Of a DNA stretch of 9,111 nucleotides, positions 6,084-9,111 are shown in pieces. A program made the translations under genes and the position numbers. Position 1 is the stretch's first letter, and each line of letters starts with the position of its first letter. Source of the DNA: an uncultured Bacilli bacterium (lineage in GTDB: Bacteria > Bacillota_I > Bacilli_A > RF39 > UBA660). The DNA lies in assembly GCA_947624475.1 (NCBI GenBank), contig CANQKK010000027.1:1-9111 (forward strand). Reading direction: 5' to 3'. Under the pieces are notes generated by a model. The model saw nothing but the letters and a program-made list of their open reading frames with translations, made no database searches and had not been told where the DNA came from.

Positions 6084-7011
6084 TTAGTTCATCCCTCGAC
6101 TCTTTGATTAATATTTCTTTTAATTTATTAAATTCTATATTTGTCTTAGCACCTGCTGCATTGATGTGTCCACCACCACCGATAGGTTTTAGTATTTTAT
6201 CAGCGTTTATGTAACCGGAAGTTCGAACAGATACTCTATTTCCATCACTATTTACACGAATAAAAATAGATATTTTAACATTTTCAATTTCTCGGCCAAT
6301 TCCTACGAGGATATCACAGTCACTTTGTGTTCCTCCAAGTTTTATAATATCTTCTTCAGTAATGTATGACATAGCAATAAGACCATCATCATAGAATTCC
6401 AAGTTATTCATATATAATTTTTTCAGTTTTAATTGAACAACAGTTATCGTATTTAATACCTTATTATAAATGTCTGGTAAATCTACTATCTTAATAAGTT
6501 CCGAGGCTATTAAAAATGTTTCCGAGGTAACATTAGAATTAGCAAACCCTCCAGTATCGGTAATTAAACCAACACATAGTGGGATAGCAATATTTTCTTC
6601 AATAGTTACGCCCATTTTTTTGATAATGTTATATACTATCTCACAACAGGCAGAAGTACTTTGAACATAATTTAAGTCTCCATATAGGGCATTACTTTGA
6701 TGATGATCAATTACGATTATTTCTTTGACATTATAAAGTACTTCAGGGGTATTTATTCGCTCTTTAATAGCAGTATCAAAAACAATTCCCAGGTTGTATT
6801 TTCTATTACTTTTTGTTTTGATATAATTAAAGCCATTAATAAAAGAGAATCTTTTTGGGACATCATTTATAACGACATCAACATCTTTACCAAGTGTTTT
6901 TAAGGCATTATACATGGCAAGCGTACTACCAATAGCATCTCCATCAGGATTTTCGTGGCAAAGTAAAACGATATTATTGGTATTTTTTATTTTCGCAATA
7001 ATATCATTCAT
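6052..7011 (-). CDS. nrnA: DHH/DHHA1 phosphoesterase, NrnA-type oligoribonuclease / pAp phosphatase
   Basis: NrnA degrades nanoRNAs (2-5 nt), and many members also hydrolyse 3'-phosphoadenosine 5'-phosphate or cyclic dinucleotide products such as pApA. The 319-aa protein has the DHH-domain metal ligands H19, D23 and D25 (HENPDGDAIGS, 19-29), D79 (FDTA), the DHH signature IDHHQSN (101-107) and D152 (LITDTGGF). The DHHA1 substrate motif GGGGHINAAG is at 278-287. All expected catalytic residues are present and length is typical. It lies between rbfA and truB, a common Firmicutes arrangement. The gap to rbfA is 2 nt, and its SD AGAAGG lies in the last rbfA codons. Its last 32 nt overlap truB. Whether RNA or a nucleotide is the main substrate cannot be decided from sequence. 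Confidence 0.92.
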   Translation of the reverse strand: MNDIIAKIKNTNNIVLLCHENPDGDAIGSTLAMYNALKTLGKDVDVVINDVPKRFSFINGFNYIKTKSNRKYNLGIVFDTAIKERINTPEVLYNVKEIIVIDHHQSNALYGDLNYVQSTSACCEIVYNIIKKMGVTIEENIAIPLCVGLITDTGGFANSNVTSETFLIASELIKIVDLPDIYNKVLNTITVVQLKLKKLYMNNLEFYDDGLIAMSYITEEDIIKLGGTQSDCDILVGIGREIENVKISIFIRVNSDGNRVSVRTSGYINADKILKPIGGGGHINAAGAKTNIEFNKLKEILIKESRDELNEWSTNSKQE

Positions 7012-7013
7012 AA

Positions 7014-7358
7014 TTATTCCTTCTCTCCATGGATATCTTCAATTATTTTTTCGATTTTTTGACCGTATTCTATCGATTCGTCGTAGATAAAAGTTAGTTC
7101 AGGCATCTTTCTTATTTCTACGCGATCAAATAATTGGCTACGAATAAAACTACTTGCTTTATTTAAGGCTTTGATTACCTTATCACGATCTTTATCGATT
7201 AAATTGGTAAAATATACTTTGGCATAAGATAAATCGCTCGAAATATCGACAGCAGTTATAGTTACAAAATTTATATCTTCATCTTTTATTTCTTCACTTA
7301 TTATCTTTGATATTTCTTCGGTTAGTATATGACCTAATCTATCTAATTTTATACTCAT
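7014..7358 (-). CDS. rbfA: 30S ribosome-binding factor A
   Basis: RbfA is a small KH-fold protein that binds the immature 30S subunit near helix 1 of 16S rRNA and helps late maturation, especially in the cold. The 114-aa product begins MSIKLDRLGHILTEEISKII. It has the family core ITAVDISSDLSYAKVYFT and the C-terminal signature MPELTFIYDESIEYG. The frame is open further upstream, but the family starts at ATG 7358, and an AGGAG at 7366-7370 with a 7-nt spacer confirms that start. The SD overlaps the TAG stop of the upstream gene. nrnA starts 2 nt after its stop. It is separated from infB by one unknown gene. Confidence 0.95.
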   Translation of the reverse strand: MSIKLDRLGHILTEEISKIISEEIKDEDINFVTITAVDISSDLSYAKVYFTNLIDKDRDKVIKALNKASSFIRSQLFDRVEIRKMPELTFIYDESIEYGQKIEKIIEDIHGEKE

Positions 7359-7365
7359 AGATATT

Positions 7366-7370
7366 CTCCT
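7366..7370 (-). promoter_or_regulatory. Ribosome binding site deciding the rbfA start
   Basis: AGGAG, 7 nt before ATG 7358, overlaps the TAG stop (7369-7371) of the preceding gene. This rules out the longer 136-codon reading and suggests stop-to-start coupling between the unknown gene and rbfA. Confidence 0.85.
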
Positions 7371-7899
7371 ATCGATGATTTGGCTTTTTTTCTTCATCAA
7401 GAAAATCCTCGGGACGAGTTCCATATAAAATGGCTGACATTAGTCCATTGACATAGGAATCATTTGCTGTTATTCCTTTGCAAATTATACCATTTGGATT
7501 CCATGATTTATGTTTGGTTGCTTTTGAGTAATAATCATTACATCCTATCATCTTTAACTCTTTATCAGATAACTCTCCTAATCGAGAATATAATACTCTA
7601 GAACCATTTTCATAAAATCCTTTAGCATAACAATTTTGGTCTTTAGGATTGTCGTATTTTTGAGGATTATATAAAACAGCTTTCATACGATCAGCAACTC
7701 CTTGATTAATGATATTTTTCATACGTTCACCATTGGGTCCAAATTCTTCAAATTTTTCGCGGAGTGCTTTTTCTTTTTCCTGATTGTTCTTTTCAGAATC
7801 AATTTTACAAATGGTTTCATATAATATTTCTTTTCTTGTTTTAGTTGGTCTTCTTGTTCCTTTATCTTCCGATGTTCCCGGATCATAATAATCTTTCAT
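7369..7899 (-). CDS. Hypothetical protein of unknown family between infB and rbfA
   Basis: I do not recognise this 176-aa protein. It looks soluble: no signal peptide and no membrane segment. The N-terminus is charged and probably disordered (residues 1-20, with RRPTKTRK). A Lys/Glu-rich stretch at about 33-52 (EKNNQEKEKALREKFEEF) looks helical or coiled-coil. The middle and C-terminal part is Gly/Asn/Tyr-rich, with NGERMKNIINQGVADRM, CYAKGFYENGSRVLYSRLGE and SYVNGLMSAILYGTRPEDFL. Four Cys (31, 90, 120, 140) are scattered and form no CxxC motif. An AGAGGAAG SD precedes ATG 7899. It lies 23 nt after infB, and its stop overlaps the rbfA SD, so it is co-expressed with translation genes. Bacillus has ylxP (DUF503, about 92 aa) here, and this protein does not resemble it. 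The coding call rests on SD, packing and a full-length frame. Confidence 0.75.
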   Translation of the reverse strand: MKDYYDPGTSEDKGTRRPTKTRKEILYETICKIDSEKNNQEKEKALREKFEEFGPNGERMKNIINQGVADRMKAVLYNPQKYDNPKDQNCYAKGFYENGSRVLYSRLGELSDKELKMIGCNDYYSKATKHKSWNPNGIICKGITANDSYVNGLMSAILYGTRPEDFLDEEKKPNHR

Positions 7900-7922
7900 A
7901 ATATTTTACTTCCTCTCTTTTT

Positions 7923-9111
7923 TTATTTTTTTACTTCAACAAGGGTATATGTTTCAATGACATCTTTTTCTTTAATATCGTTAAAGTTTTCAATAGTAAT
8001 TCCACATTCTAGTCCTTGTTTTACTTCTTTAACTTGGTCTTTTTCACGGGCAAGAGTAGCAATTACACTATCATTTATAACAACTCCATCTCTTATAATT
8101 CTCACTTTAGATCCTCTTTGGATGGTTCCAGATGTTACGTAAGAACCCGCTATGGTTCCAACTTTAGAAAACTTAAATATTTTTCTTACTTCGGCCGTAC
8201 CGGTTACTTCTTCAGTATATTCTGGCTTTAATTTACCTTTAAGAGCATCTTCCATCTCTTCAACTACTTTATATATTATATCGTATAATCTGATATCGAC
8301 TCCTTTTTCTTTGGCAGTGTCGGCGATTATATGATCAGGCCTAATATTAAATCCTATAATAATGGCATTTGAGGCTTCCGCAAGGGATACATCACTTTCG
8401 GATATTGATCCAATTCCACTTCTTATAACATTTATTTTGATACCTTCGACGTCTAATTTTAATAGAGAATTTTTAACAGCCTCTTCGCTTCCTTTAACGT
8501 CAGCTTTTAAGATAATGTTTATTTCTTTTTCACCATCGCGAACACGACTGAAGAGGTCTTCTAGTGTAACAGCCGTCTTTATTTTGTTTCTTCCTTCTTT
8601 TGCTTTTTCTTTTCTTTGCTCCGCTATCGATTTGGCTTTTTTCTCATTTTCAAAAACCATGAACTTATCTCCAGCAGAAGGGCTCTCCGATAGTCCAGTT
8701 ATCGAAACGGGCATCGATGGATAGGCTTCGACGAGATTTTCACCCTTATCGTTTTTTAGTGTTCTTACTCTACCGGAAGTAGTCCCTATAACAAGTGGAT
8801 CTCCTAATCTTAGAGTTCCGTTTTGAATTAGAATATTTGTTATTACACCAGAGTTTTTATCAATCTTGGATTCGATTACGGTACCACTTGCATATCTATT
8901 GGGATTTGCTTTTAATTCGGATATCTCACTTAGAAGAAGAATTCTATCTAATAAATCATCAATTCCCTCTCCCGTTTTAGCAGAAATATTTACGAACATA
9001 ATATCTCCACCCCATTCTTCGGGTTGGATACCATTGGCTGACATTTCAGTTAATACTTTCTCGATGTTAGCAGCAGGATTATCAATTTTGTTTACGGCTA
9101 CTATTATTGGT
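7923..9111 (-). CDS. infB: Translation initiation factor IF-2, C-terminal part (5' end outside window)
   Basis: IF-2 is the GTPase that places fMet-tRNA on the 30S subunit and promotes 50S joining. The frame is open to the right edge. It enters inside the G domain at VAVNKID, with G4 NKID at 9081-9092 and G5 SAK at 8976-8984; G1-G3 and the N-terminal domain lie outside. Next come domain II (beta barrel, ANPNRYASGTVIESKID and following), a Lys/Glu-rich linker and domain III (INIILKADVKGSEEAVKNSL, VIRSGIGSISESDV). Domain IV, the fMet-tRNA-binding barrel, includes GTAEVRKIFKFSKVGTIAGS and a Cys-Gly pair in GLECGITIENFNDIKEKD. The end VEVKK is normal for the family. It is the most upstream gene seen of the infB-rbfA-nrnA-truB-mutL group. 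Confidence 0.97.
   Translation of the reverse strand, partial: PIIVAVNKIDNPAANIEKVLTEMSANGIQPEEWGGDIMFVNISAKTGEGIDDLLDRILLLSEISELKANPNRYASGTVIESKIDKNSGVITNILIQNGTLRLGDPLVIGTTSGRVRTLKNDKGENLVEAYPSMPVSITGLSESPSAGDKFMVFENEKKAKSIAEQRKEKAKEGRNKIKTAVTLEDLFSRVRDGEKEINIILKADVKGSEEAVKNSLLKLDVEGIKINVIRSGIGSISESDVSLAEASNAIIIGFNIRPDHIIADTAKEKGVDIRLYDIIYKVVEEMEDALKGKLKPEYTEEVTGTAEVRKIFKFSKVGTIAGSYVTSGTIQRGSKVRIIRDGVVINDSVIATLAREKDQVKEVKQGLECGITIENFNDIKEKDVIETYTLVEVKK

Noticed and set aside
7359..7424. Longer 136-codon form of rbfA
   Set aside because: The extra N-terminus overlaps the upstream gene and lacks family similarity; the AGGAG site fits ATG 7358.
7957..8980. Several plus-strand ORFs of 60-120 codons across infB
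   Set aside because: All are antisense to a strongly conserved gene, with no SD or family features.
9044..9044. ATG at 9044 as the start of infB
   Set aside because: The frame continues upstream through VAVNKID to the window edge, so this is an internal Met of IF-2.

Overview
The window is strongly AT-rich and carries a densely packed housekeeping cluster. It looks like a chromosomal segment of an uncultured low-GC Bacillota, probably a Bacilli lineage near the Mollicutes (RF39-like). The reasons are extreme A/T codon bias, AGGAG-type ribosome binding sites, and an infB-rbfA-nrnA-truB order typical of Firmicutes. TAA, TAG and TGA all end genes here and Trp is TGG, so the code is standard and not the Mycoplasma code. 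Species cannot be named from the sequence alone.

Layout, read on the minus strand from the right edge: the 3' two-thirds of infB (7923-9111, cut by the edge), an unrecognised 176-aa gene (7369-7899), rbfA (7014-7358), nrnA (6052-7011), truB (5217-6083) and mutL (3398-5215). These are joined by gaps of 1-23 nt or by overlaps, so they are probably one operon. It combines translation initiation, 30S maturation, nanoRNA turnover, tRNA pseudouridylation and mismatch repair. A 252-bp stretch with no convincing gene (3146-3397) follows, then miaA (2264-3145).

Two plus-strand genes interrupt this array: a DUF192 protein (962-1282) and gpsA (1279-2190), coupled by an ATGA overlap. gpsA converges on miaA, and both end at one hairpin (2251-2297). 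The DUF192/gpsA pair diverges from lspA (357-818) and the 5' part of an rluD-type gene (1-370). The two divergent transcripts have back-to-back sigma-A-like promoters in a 143-bp intergenic region.

The most notable observation is in gpsA. The frame is cut by TAA at 2188, yet the same frame continues for 19 more codons that read as a normal GpsA C-terminus. This indicates a recent nonsense change, an assembly error or readthrough. The second is the unknown gene between infB and rbfA, where Bacillus carries ylxP. I see no mobile element, CRISPR array, tRNA, rRNA or defence system, and no clear case for a new multi-gene system.
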